A stretch of DNA of 64,000 nucleotides from Holtiella sp036655075 (GCF_036655075.1 NZ_JAVVQU010000006.1:13966-77965), one strand, 5' to 3'. Positions 35,796-44,724 are shown, counted from the first letter of the stretch. The notes: a model not told the origin generated them from the letters alone. Translations and numbers: made by a program.

Positions 35796-36591
35796 AATTA
35801 TAGGGTTATTACTTTTTTTAATAATTGCCAACACCTATGTGTTTACACGTCACCGTACCGAAAAAGGGACATTGAATAAAGAGACTTTAATCGTGGGGAT
35901 GGAGCTTAAATTCCCACCTTTTGAGACCATTGATGAAAAAGGAACACCTATGGGCGTATCTGTAGAGCTTGCTCACAAACTCGGTGAAAAGCTTGGAAAA
36001 AACATAGAGATTAGAAGTCTAGATTGGGCAGGGCTAATTCCTGCACTTCAAACACAAAATATTGATTTGATTATTTCCTCTATGAGTATTACCGAGGAAC
36101 GCTTAGCAACGATTGATTTCTCTAATGAGTATGCCTCTTCAGATTTGGCTTTAGCCATTCATAAAGAGGCAGCTGCAAAAAGCTATGAAGATTTAAATCA
36201 TCCAGAGGTTACAGTTGCCGTCAAGCAAGGTACCATTGGTGAAATGTGGGCGATGACTCATCTGCCACAGGCACAAATTAAAAGTTTTACAGAAGTTTCA
36301 GCAGGGCTTCTAGATGTGAACAGTGGCCAAAGTACAGCCTTTATCTATGACCCACTCAGTTTGATTGAAAGCTCTAAGAACTTAAGTCAAATTAAACTTA
36401 ATCTGGATGCACTGCCAGGAACAAAAGGGTGGGGTATAGGTATGCGCAAAGGAGAAGCTGCCTTGCAAGAAGCCATTAACCGTGCCCTTGTTGAGATTCA
36501 GGCGGAAGGCTTCTATGAGGAGATGCGTGAGAAATATTTAAAGGAAGAAGTAGAAAAGTATGAGTCTTATGGACTTAAATACTTCTTTTAG
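35764..36591 (+). CDS. amino acid ABC transporter substrate-binding protein (family 3)
   Basis: The 275-residue protein has one N-terminal hydrophobic segment (IIGLLLFLIIANTYVF) with no lipobox cysteine, so it is either a membrane-anchored or a cleaved secreted protein. The family-3 binding fold is clear: LIVGMELKFPPFE, GVSVELAHKLGEKLG, DLIISSMSITEERL, and VAVKQGTIGEMWA. It likely binds polar amino acids or similar small solutes. AAGGAGGAG lies just upstream, inside the end of the MarR gene. Confidence 0.87.
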   Translation: MKQTKRKYQIRIIGLLLFLIIANTYVFTRHRTEKGTLNKETLIVGMELKFPPFETIDEKGTPMGVSVELAHKLGEKLGKNIEIRSLDWAGLIPALQTQNIDLIISSMSITEERLATIDFSNEYASSDLALAIHKEAAAKSYEDLNHPEVTVAVKQGTIGEMWAMTHLPQAQIKSFTEVSAGLLDVNSGQSTAFIYDPLSLIESSKNLSQIKLNLDALPGTKGWGIGMRKGEAALQEAINRALVEIQAEGFYEEMREKYLKEEVEKYESYGLKYFF

Positions 36592-36600
36592 GAGGGGAAT

Positions 36601-37350
36601 ATGAGCGAAAAAACTTTAAAAAAGATATGGGACGTACTAGCTGTCTTTGCCATTTTTAATTTCATCTTTTTAGTTGTTGTCTACCAAAATCCAGATTTTA
36701 AATTGAATATAGGGGCATTAGGTCAATATGCAGGATTACTTGGACAAGGCTATTTGTATACTATTATGATAAGTCTTGTTGCCTTAATCTTAAGCTTAGT
36801 TTTTAGCGGGATGCTGTTTGGCATGAGTATTTCTAAACATAAGTGGTTGAATTATTTTTATACATGCTTTACCCAAGTGGCATTAGGTGTACCCCTTATG
36901 GTACATATTATTGTCTTATATTTCTTTTTAACGTCTGCAATTGGTATACGTGATCCTTTAGTAGGTGGAACACTTATTCTTTCCTTATATATGTCATGTT
37001 ACTTTGCCAAGACATTTGAAGGTGCGTATAAGGATATCTCACCTCAGCAATTTAGGATGATGCATATTTTGGGCTTACCTCGAACAATTTGTATGACCAA
37101 AATTATTTTACCTCAAATCATCAAAGGGACACTGCCAACACTCACAAGCCATTTTGCATTACTTGTTAAAAGTACGGCCTTACTTTCATTGATTTCAGTA
37201 TCAGAATTCACACAAATCATTAACCTATTTAATTCTAGAACATTAGAGTTTGTCACAGGCTATGTGTTACTGGCAATAGGTTACTTAGCCATTACCATTC
37301 CACTTAGTATATGTGCGAATTGGCTAAACAAAAAGGTGGTGCAGGCATGA
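36601..37350 (+). CDS. polar amino acid ABC transporter permease
   Basis: This 249-residue permease of the HisMQ type has about five membrane helices. The segments YLYTIMISLVALILSLVF and the EAA coupling region (FRMMHILGLPRTICMTKIIL) are present. A single permease implies a homodimeric channel. It follows the binding protein by 9 nt with TAGGAGGGG upstream, and its TGA stop overlaps the ATG of the ATPase. Confidence 0.88.
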   Translation: MSEKTLKKIWDVLAVFAIFNFIFLVVVYQNPDFKLNIGALGQYAGLLGQGYLYTIMISLVALILSLVFSGMLFGMSISKHKWLNYFYTCFTQVALGVPLMVHIIVLYFFLTSAIGIRDPLVGGTLILSLYMSCYFAKTFEGAYKDISPQQFRMMHILGLPRTICMTKIILPQIIKGTLPTLTSHFALLVKSTALLSLISVSEFTQIINLFNSRTLEFVTGYVLLAIGYLAITIPLSICANWLNKKVVQA

Positions 37351-38069
37351 ACATAAAAATTCAAAATTTAATCAAAACATATGGTGCGGAGTCTGCTATT
37401 CATATTGATACCCTTCATTTAGAAGGCATTCACACACTTGCTATTGTAGGACCAAGTGGCGGGGGAAAGAGTACACTTCTAAAGCTTCTAGGGACTATTG
37501 AAGAGGCTGACTCAGGTTCTTTACAAGTGAATAGTATAGAAATTGTAGGAATAAAGGATCCTAAGGCATATTTGCATGAAGTAGGCTTTGTTTTCCAACA
37601 TGATAATTTGTTTCCTAATTTAACGGTTCTACAAAATGTAACGATTCATTTGATTTATACTTATCATATGAGGGAAGAAGAAGCACAAGCACTAGCTAGA
37701 AAATGGTTGGATAAAGTAGGGATACTAGAACATCAAGATAAGAAGGTTCATCAACTTAGTGGTGGGCAGGCTCAACGTGCAGCCATTGTTCGGGCGCTTG
37801 TAACAGGTGCCAATTTGCTCATGCTAGATGAACCTACAAGTGCATTAGACCCAGAATTGGCCTACGAAGTCATGATGACTTTGATTCATATGAAAGAAGA
37901 AACAGATATGATTATTGTCACCCATGAACTTAACTTTGCAAAACGTTTTGCTGATTATTACCTTTTTGTTGAAGAAGGGAAAATTCTAGCACATGGGCCG
38001 ATGGAAGAACTATTTAAAAATGAAAACGAACGTATTCAAGATTTTGTTAATAAAATTACTTTTAAATAA
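37347..38069 (+). CDS. amino acid ABC transporter ATP-binding protein
   Basis: The 240-residue ATPase has Walker A VGPSGGGKSTLLKLLG, Q-loop VFQHDNLFPNLT, signature VHQLSGGQAQRAAIV, Walker B LLMLDEPTSALDPEL and the switch histidine in IIVTHEL. This is the GlnQ/ArtP-like subfamily for polar amino acids. The ATG at 37347 overlaps the permease stop (ATGA), so the longer frame from 37311 is not needed. A strong terminator follows. Confidence 0.92.
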   Translation: MNIKIQNLIKTYGAESAIHIDTLHLEGIHTLAIVGPSGGGKSTLLKLLGTIEEADSGSLQVNSIEIVGIKDPKAYLHEVGFVFQHDNLFPNLTVLQNVTIHLIYTYHMREEEAQALARKWLDKVGILEHQDKKVHQLSGGQAQRAAIVRALVTGANLLMLDEPTSALDPELAYEVMMTLIHMKEETDMIIVTHELNFAKRFADYYLFVEEGKILAHGPMEELFKNENERIQDFVNKITFK

Positions 38070-38086
38070 GCGTAATAATGAACGAC

Positions 38087-38136
38087 AAAGAGTAGGCAAT
38101 CAGTGGGAAGATATACACTGATTGCCTACTCTTTTG
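38087..38136 (+). terminator. intrinsic terminator of the amino acid ABC operon
   Basis: A 19-bp perfect stem pairs 38087-38105 with 38116-38134 around a 10-nt loop, with TTTT at the end of the stem. Confidence 0.9.
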
Positions 38137-38230
38137 ATGTATTACAGCCACTACATAGGAAGCACTTATAACTTGAACAGTAAGAAGTGAAGATTTGGGC
38201 TATTAAACATTGAGAAGCAACCTATAAAAG

Positions 38231-38692
38231 TTAGGTTAGGGGTGGAATATGCAATTTAGGATAAGCATGTTCTTTGAGCGGTGGAAGAGGAAAACTCTGT
38301 GTATGCTTAAAGTTTTCTACTTGTATGCCATAAGGACTAATACTTAAAGTGATTTCATCCACACCAATAGTGTTATGTGCACCTACAAAAGGTTTGACTT
38401 GTACTTTGAGTGTAAAAGAAAATCCTCTGTAAGCTTCTCGTTCAACCTTTAGGAAAGTAACATCATAAAGGCCATAGAGGAGTGGCATACCGTATTGCTT
38501 TTCAATTTCTGCTGAAATAGTAGGCTCTAAGGTGGTCACTAACATATCTTTGTAGAGCTCTTCAATAGAGCCTTCAGAAGGCGTATAAGGATAAGGAATG
38601 CCACCTTTCGCATCTAAAGGTGTCGCACCAGTAAAAATGAAGATAGAAAAACATAGGGATAGGCAAAGCATTAAATAAGATATTTTTTTCAT
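38231..38692 (-). CDS. secreted DUF3888-like protein
   Basis: The 153-residue product begins with a signal peptide (MKKISYLMLCLSLCFSIFIF, cut near DAKG). The mature part resembles DUF3888 proteins: a helix ELYKDMLVTTLEPTISAEIE followed by KQYGMPLLYGLYDV, then a beta sheet with VKPFVGAHNTIG and DEITLS. Function is unknown. I start at the ATG at 38692, because TTGGAG is then about 10 nt upstream. It stands alone, transcribed against its neighbours. Confidence 0.65.
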   Translation of the reverse strand: MKKISYLMLCLSLCFSIFIFTGATPLDAKGGIPYPYTPSEGSIEELYKDMLVTTLEPTISAEIEKQYGMPLLYGLYDVTFLKVEREAYRGFSFTLKVQVKPFVGAHNTIGVDEITLSISPYGIQVENFKHTQSFPLPPLKEHAYPKLHIPPLT

Positions 38693-38849
38693 TATGAACA
38701 CACTCCAATAGCTTTATAAAGTTAGTATATGAAAAATTTGTAGACTTATGAATTTAAAAATCTTTTTATGTACCAATGTTCCAATAAAGAATCATTTATA
38801 ATGAGGACAAAGGTTCTTGAGATTGATTTAAGTTACTTAGGGATTTTGA

Positions 38850-39024
38850 ACATCCAGATTAGCTCAGAGAGGAAGAAGCTGTGGAGGTGCTCTGAGTCAA
38901 ATTTGAGGGCTTGTTTGATGCAAAAAGTAAAGGATGGACATTCTAAAGATCATTAAGGTGGGGTACAACTGAGGAGATATTAGGAGTTGACAAGTATTTG
39001 GCGTTGGAAGTAGACTATGGATGA
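38850..39024 (+). pseudogene. possible decayed gene of unknown family
   Basis: One frame keeps protein-like sequence interrupted by three stops: REEEAVEVL, VKFEGLFDAKSKGWTF and LRWGTTEEILGVDKYLALEV, ending at a TGA. I do not recognise the family. The rest of the 38702-39046 gap is AT-rich and shows no other gene. Confidence 0.3.
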
Positions 39025-39046
39025 TGACAAAAGAAAGAGGTAGACT

Positions 39047-39307
39047 ATGGAAGCCATTTATGAAGCAATAGAACAAAAGATTAAAGCAGCGGGCTATAAC
39101 GGCAGCGTGAACGGAATGGCCATTTATAATGAAATTTGTGATGAAATCGATGGCAAAGAAAACGGTGGATATATCTTTATGTCTAAAGTAGATGACGAAG
39201 TTTTCTTTGAGTATAAAATTGATGTTATGGATGATGAATTTAATTTAGCCTATATCAATATTAATACACAAAATGGCATCATTCATGTAGATTTTGATGC
39301 AGAATAA
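39047..39307 (+). CDS. small conserved-looking protein of unknown function
   Basis: The 86-residue acidic protein is not recognised by name. It shows an N-terminal helix (YEAIEQKIKAAGYNG) followed by a beta-rich part (GGYIFMSKVDDEVFFEYKID; NLAYININTQNGIIHV). It has no signal peptide. AAAGAGGTAG lies before the ATG. Its last codons overlap the start of the ferredoxin gene, so the two are co-translated and may work together. Confidence 0.6.
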   Translation: MEAIYEAIEQKIKAAGYNGSVNGMAIYNEICDEIDGKENGGYIFMSKVDDEVFFEYKIDVMDDEFNLAYININTQNGIIHVDFDAE

Positions 39308-39491
39308 GAAAAGCTATCACATTGATGAAAGATGCAATGGGTGTGGGGCATGTAAAATTGTTTGCCCAGTCCACTGTATTAGTAAAGGGCAACCTTATCT
39401 CATCAACCAAGCAAGCTGTATAAAATGCGGGCGCTGTGCCACAAGGTGTTGGCGTAAGTATATACAACTACAAACTGTAAAAAAAGCATAG
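39297..39491 (+). CDS. two-cluster 4Fe-4S ferredoxin-like protein
   Basis: The 64-residue protein has two cysteine clusters: CNGCGACKIVCPVHC and CIKCGRCATRC. Each can hold a 4Fe-4S cluster. The second is followed by W instead of the usual P. It would carry electrons in the cytoplasm. The ATG overlaps the end of the previous gene (stop at 39305-39307). A terminator follows, so this pair is separate from the eut operon. Partner enzymes are unknown. Confidence 0.8.
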   Translation: MQNKKSYHIDERCNGCGACKIVCPVHCISKGQPYLINQASCIKCGRCATRCWRKYIQLQTVKKA

Positions 39492-39500
39492 ATATCATGT

Positions 39501-39542
39501 AAGGCACTTCTAGGGGTTTCTCTAGAGGTGTCTTGTTTTTTT
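39501..39542 (+). terminator. intrinsic terminator after the ferredoxin gene
   Basis: AAGGCACTTCTAG (39501-39513) pairs with CTAGAGGTGTCTT (39522-39534) using G-U pairs, followed by GTTTTTTT. Confidence 0.8.
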
Positions 39543-39640
39543 GGAAGTTTATTTAATATAAATTGTGGTATAAATACCCTTTGATATAAATAAAAAGCAA
39601 AAAACTGATAATAATAAGAACTGTAAAAAGATACGACATC

Positions 39641-39720
39641 AATGGCTTATGACACCTTTTTAGAAAAGAAAAATGTCGTAAGCCATTTTAATATTTACCT
39701 TTCTTTGGGTATATTTTTCT
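39641..39720 (+). promoter_or_regulatory. eut operon leader hairpins (possible antitermination site)
   Basis: AATGGCTTATGAC (39641-39653) pairs with GTCGTAAGCCATT (39675-39687) with inner A/T pairing. A second, weaker hairpin with TACC/GGTA arms follows near 39695 and ends in TATTTTTCT. Two tandem hairpins with a T run upstream of eut genes recall the sites where EutV acts in other Firmicutes. The loop motifs expected for EutV are not clear here, so control by it is inference. No AdoCbl riboswitch core is visible. Confidence 0.45.
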
Positions 39721-39754
39721 AAAAAGTGACATACTAACGAGAGGAGGTGAGTTT

Positions 39755-39889
39755 ATGCCAAAAATTCATGATTACTATCAAGAAATGCTCAATACCCATT
39801 ATGGTTCTCATCTAGAAATGTGTGATGAATTAGGTCTTACATTAAACGACTTATATACGAATGAGCTTGATGAAGACGATTTTCTATAA
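39755..39889 (+). CDS. 44-residue acidic small protein at the head of the eut operon
   Basis: An ATG 6 nt after GAGGAGGTGAG opens a 44-codon frame, with MPKIHDYYQEMLN at its start and LTLNDLYTNELDEDDFL at its end. It stops 22 nt before the EutG start. The ribosome binding site is the strongest in this part of the operon. The product is acidic, without a signal peptide or cysteine pair (one Cys). I do not recognise it; it may be a short regulator, an anchor for cargo, or a leader peptide. Confidence 0.6.
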   Translation: MPKIHDYYQEMLNTHYGSHLEMCDELGLTLNDLYTNELDEDDFL

Positions 39890-39911
39890 CTAACACATAA
39901 GGATGATGAAC

Positions 39912-41045
39912 ATGGAGACTTTTGAAATTACAACCCAAATTAAATTTGGTAAAGGTGCACTTGGATACTTAACCAGTTTACATGGGCAACGAGTATTTAT
40001 TGTAACTGACCCCTTTATGGTGAAGTCTGGCATGATTAATAAGGTGATCGATAAACTAGAAGCTGGCAGCTTTGAAGTATTTAGCGAAGTCGTGCCGGAC
40101 CCGCCGATGGAGCTTGTGACTAAAGGGGTAGAGGCAGTCATTGCCTTTAAACCTAATACGATGCTCGCACTAGGTGGAGGTTCGTCCATTGATGCGGCCA
40201 AAGCTATTATGGATTTTTCTAAAAAAATTGGTGGCTTAAAGGATATGACCTTTATTGCTATCCCAACAACAAGTGGGACGGGTTCAGAGGTGACCTCTTT
40301 TGCTGTTATTACAGACCATGAAAAAGGGGTCAAATATCCTCTTGTATCCAATAGCCTTTTGCCAGACATTGCGATTTTAGAGCCAGAACTTGTAAAAAGT
40401 GTACCACCGGACATTGTAGCAGATACAGGTATGGACGTTTTAACCCACGCTATTGAAGCTTATGTATCTACTGCTGCTACAGACTTTTCCGATGCACTTG
40501 CAGAAAAAGCTGTAGAACTCGTCTTTGAGTACTTAAAACGTTCTTATGAGAGTAGTGAGGATATGGAAGCTAAAGAAAAGATGCACAATGCGTCATGTCT
40601 AGCGGGAATTGCCTTTAACTTAGCTTCCCTTGGTATTAATCATGCCATTGCACACAATATCGGTGGCAAATTGCATATTCCACATGGGCGTACCAATGCC
40701 CTTTTACTACCTTATGTTATTGAGTTTAATGCCGATATTGAAGGCTTTAATCCAACCCACTATACAAAAGCTGCTACCAAATATGCACAGCTTGCAAAAC
40801 TTGTTGGCTTACAAGGTGCCCATACAAGAGCTTTAGTCAAGAATCTAGTCCATGAAATTATAAAAATGCAAAAAGAAATGAAAATGCCAGTGACATTAAA
40901 AGCATGTCATATCACACAAGAAGCAGTTAATGAAGTAAAACAAGACATTGCAAAAGGTGCGTTAGAAGATGCTTGTATGTTAACCAATCCACGTACAGCG
41001 ACAACAGGGGATGTGTTAGAAATCCTGCATCAGATAACGGGTTAG
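39912..41045 (+). CDS. eutG: iron-containing alcohol dehydrogenase, EutG-like
   Basis: The 377-residue enzyme reduces acetaldehyde to ethanol with NADH, regenerating NAD+ inside the compartment. The NAD site GGGSSIDAAKAIMDF, the PTTSGTGSEVTSFAVI stretch, and metal ligands in DTGMDVLTHAIEAYVS, GINHAIAHNIGG and PHGRTNALLLP are intact, as is the C-terminal ALEDACMLTNPRT. ATG at 39912 has AAGG 9 nt upstream; 39903 is also possible. It is the first large gene of the eut operon. Confidence 0.92.
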   Translation: METFEITTQIKFGKGALGYLTSLHGQRVFIVTDPFMVKSGMINKVIDKLEAGSFEVFSEVVPDPPMELVTKGVEAVIAFKPNTMLALGGGSSIDAAKAIMDFSKKIGGLKDMTFIAIPTTSGTGSEVTSFAVITDHEKGVKYPLVSNSLLPDIAILEPELVKSVPPDIVADTGMDVLTHAIEAYVSTAATDFSDALAEKAVELVFEYLKRSYESSEDMEAKEKMHNASCLAGIAFNLASLGINHAIAHNIGGKLHIPHGRTNALLLPYVIEFNADIEGFNPTHYTKAATKYAQLAKLVGLQGAHTRALVKNLVHEIIKMQKEMKMPVTLKACHITQEAVNEVKQDIAKGALEDACMLTNPRTATTGDVLEILHQITG

Positions 41046-41054
41046 GAGTAGACT

Positions 41055-41405
41055 ATGGAATTTGAACCCAAACAACGCATTATTCAAGAGTTTGTACCAG
41101 GAAAGCAAGTCACACTTGCCCATATCATTGCCCATCCTACAGAAGATATTTATAAGAAGCTTGGGCTAATGGAAGACCATATTGAAGCCATTGGTATTTT
41201 GACCATTACACCAAGTGAAGGTGCAATTATTGCAGCAGATGTGGCAACAAAAGCTTCAGATATTCACTTAGGTTTTATTGACCGCTTTAGTGGTGCCCTT
41301 GTGTTTTCAGGGGATGTAGGTTCTGTTGATGCGGCGATGAGTGATATTTTACGTGTGCTTGAGCATGTACTAGGCTTTACACCAACTCACATTACGAGGA
41401 CATAG
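41055..41405 (+). CDS. eutS: ethanolamine microcompartment shell protein EutS
   Basis: The 116-residue BMC-domain protein forms bent hexamers of the shell. It has the circularly permuted EutS/PduU start RIIQEFVPGKQVTLAHIIAH, which makes a small beta barrel over the pore. The remainder (IGILTITPSEGAIIAADVAT, then RFSGALVFSGDVGSVDAAM) is the BMC core. It lies 9 nt after eutG and 2 nt before eutP. Confidence 0.95.
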   Translation: MEFEPKQRIIQEFVPGKQVTLAHIIAHPTEDIYKKLGLMEDHIEAIGILTITPSEGAIIAADVATKASDIHLGFIDRFSGALVFSGDVGSVDAAMSDILRVLEHVLGFTPTHITRT

Positions 41406-41407
41406 CC

Positions 41408-41851
41408 ATGAAACGAATTATCTTTATGGGTAAGACAGGGTGTGGCAAGACAACCCTTTGTCAAAAACTCAATGAATTAGAATTAAAGTATAAAAAGACT
41501 CAAGCTGTCGAACTCTATGAAAATGCTATTGATACACCAGGTGAATACTTGGAGAATCGTCATTATTACAGTGCGCTCATTATGAGTGCAGTAGATGCTA
41601 AGCTCATTGCACTTGTGGCAGACCCTACAGCCTATGACCACTTTATCCCTCCGGCTTTTGCAGGTACTTTTGCAAAGGAAGTGATCGGCATTATTACAAA
41701 AGTAAGTTTAGTCACAGACCCTAAGCAAATTGAAAAAGTAGAGCTTGGACTAAAGTCAGCAGGTGTAAGCCGCATCTTTAAAGTAGACACCGTAGAAGGT
41801 GTAGGCATTGAACCCCTTTTTATATATTTAGAATCTATATTAAAGGCATAA
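41408..41851 (+). CDS. eutP: EutP GTPase-like protein
   Basis: This 147-residue P-loop protein has Walker A GKTGCGKTTLCQKL, the switch region DTPGEYLENRHYYSAL and a degenerate NKxD-like ITKVSLV. Family members accompany eut/pdu operons; EutP has been reported to act as an acetate kinase in Salmonella, while sequence suggests a Ras-like GTPase. It starts 2 nt after eutS. Confidence 0.93.
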   Translation: MKRIIFMGKTGCGKTTLCQKLNELELKYKKTQAVELYENAIDTPGEYLENRHYYSALIMSAVDAKLIALVADPTAYDHFIPPAFAGTFAKEVIGIITKVSLVTDPKQIEKVELGLKSAGVSRIFKVDTVEGVGIEPLFIYLESILKA

Positions 41852-41878
41852 AAAGGGCACACCTAAGGAGGAGGAAAA

Positions 41879-43312
41879 GTGAGAGAAGAACTATTAAGTG
41901 TAGGGATAGATATTGGGACCAGTACAACACAACTCATTTTTTCAAAGATTATTGTAGAAAATATGGCGTCTAGTTATACAGTACCTCGCATTGTGATTGT
42001 AGATAAGGAAATCATTTATCGAAGTGATATTTATTTTACCCCGCTCTTGTCTATTCATGAGATTGATGGACCAAAGGTGAGAAGTATTATCGAACATGAA
42101 TATGAAAAAGCGGGAATAGAACCTGCAAAGATTGATACAGGGGCCGTCATTATAACCGGTGAAACGGCTAGAAAAGAAAATGCACAAGAAGTACTCACAA
42201 CCTTAAGTGGTTTAGCAGGAGATTTTGTTGTGGCTACTGCAGGACCAGACCTTGAGAGTATTATTTCAGGTAAAGGTGCAGGCGCACATCTTTATTCCAA
42301 AGAACACAGTACGAGTGTGGTCAATATAGACATAGGAGGTGGAACAAGTAATTTAGCTGTCTTTTTAAGAGGAGACGTAAAGGAAACAGGATGCCTAGAT
42401 GTAGGTGGACGTCTGGTCAAAGTAGACCCAAGTACACATGCGATTACGTATATAGCACCTAAGTATGAACAGCTTATTTGTGAACGAAATTTGGGACTTG
42501 CCATAGGCACTATTGCCACTAGAGAAAATTTGAAGCCTATCTTAGACATCATGGTAGAAATACTTGAACAAAGTGCAGGACTTCGTACACAGGATCATCT
42601 ATTAAGTTTTATTATGACTAATAAAAATATTGAACTTAGCGTGCCTATAGAATGTATATCCTTTTCTGGTGGTGTGGCAGATTATGTTTATTATGACGGA
42701 GAGATTAGCGACTATTTTAAATTTGGGGATATTGGCATTCTACTTGGACAAGCTATTCAAGGGTCTATTCTATGCCAAAAGTTGAAACTTATAAGAAGTA
42801 CCGAGACCATTCGAGCAACAGTAGTGGGTGCAGGGACACATACCACGGAAATCAGTGGCAGTACCATTACGTACACCAACAATGCTTTTCCCATTAAAAA
42901 CTTGCCTATTTTGAAATTAGCCCTTGAGGAAGAACTAGAAGGTATAGAGGGTTTAGCCAAGGCTCTTCACAAAAAGCTTGAGTGGTTCAAGTTAGAAGGC
43001 GACTTGCAACGGGTTGCAGTTGCTATACAAGGAAAAGCGAATCCAAGTTTTAATGACATCCAAACTTATGCGAAAGGTTTAATTCAAGGGATGCAGGAAC
43101 TCATTGAACGTGAACTCCCCCTAATTATTATTGTCGAAGAAGATATGGCAAAAGCTTTAGGACAAAGTATTTATCATTTACTTGAATACAAAAAAGATGT
43201 CATTTGCTTAGATAGTGTGAAACTGGATAACGGCGATTATATTGACATTGGAAGTCCTATTGCAGAAGGTGCTGTCTTACCAGTAGTGGTGAAAACATTA
43301 GTATTTAGTTAA
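41879..43312 (+). CDS. eutA: ethanolamine ammonia-lyase reactivating factor
   Basis: EutA (477 residues) restores inactivated ethanolamine ammonia-lyase by exchanging damaged cobalamin, using ATP. It has an actin/Hsp70-like fold: GIDIGTSTTQLIFSKI, ITGETARKENAQEVL, VVNIDIGGGTSNLAVF, and ISFSGGVADYVYY. The GTG start has AGGAGGAGG upstream. It precedes eutB, its enzyme partner. Confidence 0.95.
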   Translation: MREELLSVGIDIGTSTTQLIFSKIIVENMASSYTVPRIVIVDKEIIYRSDIYFTPLLSIHEIDGPKVRSIIEHEYEKAGIEPAKIDTGAVIITGETARKENAQEVLTTLSGLAGDFVVATAGPDLESIISGKGAGAHLYSKEHSTSVVNIDIGGGTSNLAVFLRGDVKETGCLDVGGRLVKVDPSTHAITYIAPKYEQLICERNLGLAIGTIATRENLKPILDIMVEILEQSAGLRTQDHLLSFIMTNKNIELSVPIECISFSGGVADYVYYDGEISDYFKFGDIGILLGQAIQGSILCQKLKLIRSTETIRATVVGAGTHTTEISGSTITYTNNAFPIKNLPILKLALEEELEGIEGLAKALHKKLEWFKLEGDLQRVAVAIQGKANPSFNDIQTYAKGLIQGMQELIERELPLIIIVEEDMAKALGQSIYHLLEYKKDVICLDSVKLDNGDYIDIGSPIAEGAVLPVVVKTLVFS

Positions 43313-43342
43313 AAGATGTGAAATTGTGAAAGGAGGATCAAA

Positions 43343-44707
43343 ATGATCTTAAAAACAAAATTATTTGGTCACACTTATGAGTTCAAATCACTCAAGGAAG
43401 TTATGGCCAAAGCAAATGAAGAAAAATCAGGCGATAAATTAGCCGGTCTTGCTGCCCAATCTGCAGAGGAGCGTGTTGCAGCAAAAGTAGTGCTTGCTAA
43501 TATTACATTAGAGGACTTACGTAACAATCCGGCTGTACCTTATGAAGAGGACGAAGTAACACGTATTATCCAAGATGATGTGAATGAAAAAATCTACAAC
43601 GAAATAAAACATTGGACTGTTAGTGACTTTAGAGAATGGATTTTAGATGAAAAAACAACAGGAGCAGATATTGCACGTGCTTCAAGAGGGATTACCTCTG
43701 AAATCGTAGCTGCTGTAGCCAAATTGATGTCTAATATGGACCTCATCTATGGTGCACAAAAAATCCGTATTATTAAACATTGTAATACAACAATTGGTAT
43801 GCCTGGGACTTTATCTAGTCGTCTTCAACCTAACCATCCAACAGATGACCCAGATGGGATTATGGCTTCACTACTTGAAGGACTTACCTATGGTGCAGGA
43901 GATGCTTTACTTGGTCTAAACCCTGTAGATGATTCAACAGAAAGTGTTGTGCGCGTTTTAAAACGATTTGAAGAAATTAAACAAAAATTCCAAATTCCAA
44001 CTCAAACTTGTGTACTTGCTCACGTCACTACACAAATGGATGCTATTAGACATGGCGCGCCTGCAGACCTTATTTTCCAATCTATAGCAGGTTCTGAAAA
44101 AGGAAATACTGCCTTTGGATTTAATGCAGCAACGATTGAAGAAGCAAGACAACTTGCACTTAAAGAAGGAACAGCAGAAGGTCCAAACGTTATGTACTTT
44201 GAAACAGGTCAAGGTTCTGAACTTTCATCAGAAGCACACTTTGATACTGACCAAGTGACAATGGAGGCGAGATGCTATGGCTTTGCTAAACGCTTTGACC
44301 CATTCCTTGTTAACACTGTAGTTGGTTTCATTGGACCAGAATATTTATATGATGGTCGCCAAGTAAGTCGTGCAGGGCTTGAAGATCACTTCATGGGTAA
44401 ACTTACAGGTATTTCAATGGGCTGTGATGCATGTTACACCAACCATATGAAAGCTGACCAAAATAGTATTGAAGACTTATCTGTTCTCTTAACAACAGCA
44501 GGTTGTAACTACTTTATGGGTATTCCTCATGGAGATGACGTTATGCTCAACTATCAAACAACAGGCTACCATGAAACAGCAGCACTTCGTGAAATGTTTG
44601 GCTTAACTGCCATAAAACCTTTCCATGAATGGCTTCTTAAAATGGGCTTTGTAGACGAACGTGGACACTTAACTGAAAGAGCGGGCGACGCATCAATATT
44701 GTTCTAG
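43343..44707 (+). CDS. eutB: ethanolamine ammonia-lyase large subunit
   Basis: EutB (454 residues, the usual length) is the catalytic TIM-barrel subunit of the adenosylcobalamin-dependent lyase that splits ethanolamine to acetaldehyde and ammonia. Recognisable stretches are NTTIGMPGTLSSRLQPNHP, EGLTYGAGDALLGLNPVDDS, FETGQGSELSSEAHFDTDQ and CDACYTNHMKADQNSIEDL. AAAGGAGG precedes the ATG. eutC follows after 17 nt. Confidence 0.98.
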   Translation: MILKTKLFGHTYEFKSLKEVMAKANEEKSGDKLAGLAAQSAEERVAAKVVLANITLEDLRNNPAVPYEEDEVTRIIQDDVNEKIYNEIKHWTVSDFREWILDEKTTGADIARASRGITSEIVAAVAKLMSNMDLIYGAQKIRIIKHCNTTIGMPGTLSSRLQPNHPTDDPDGIMASLLEGLTYGAGDALLGLNPVDDSTESVVRVLKRFEEIKQKFQIPTQTCVLAHVTTQMDAIRHGAPADLIFQSIAGSEKGNTAFGFNAATIEEARQLALKEGTAEGPNVMYFETGQGSELSSEAHFDTDQVTMEARCYGFAKRFDPFLVNTVVGFIGPEYLYDGRQVSRAGLEDHFMGKLTGISMGCDACYTNHMKADQNSIEDLSVLLTTAGCNYFMGIPHGDDVMLNYQTTGYHETAALREMFGLTAIKPFHEWLLKMGFVDERGHLTERAGDASILF

Positions 44708-44724
44708 AAAAGGAGGCATAAAAC

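Noticed and set aside
38768..38956. 62-codon open frame in the gap before 39047
   Set aside because: No ribosome binding site and no protein-like pattern; a different frame keeps better protein-like sequence with stops, so the region is more likely decayed.
39545..39755. cobalamin riboswitch upstream of the eut operon
   Set aside because: The conserved B12-box core is not visible and the stretch is very AT-rich, so it is not called.
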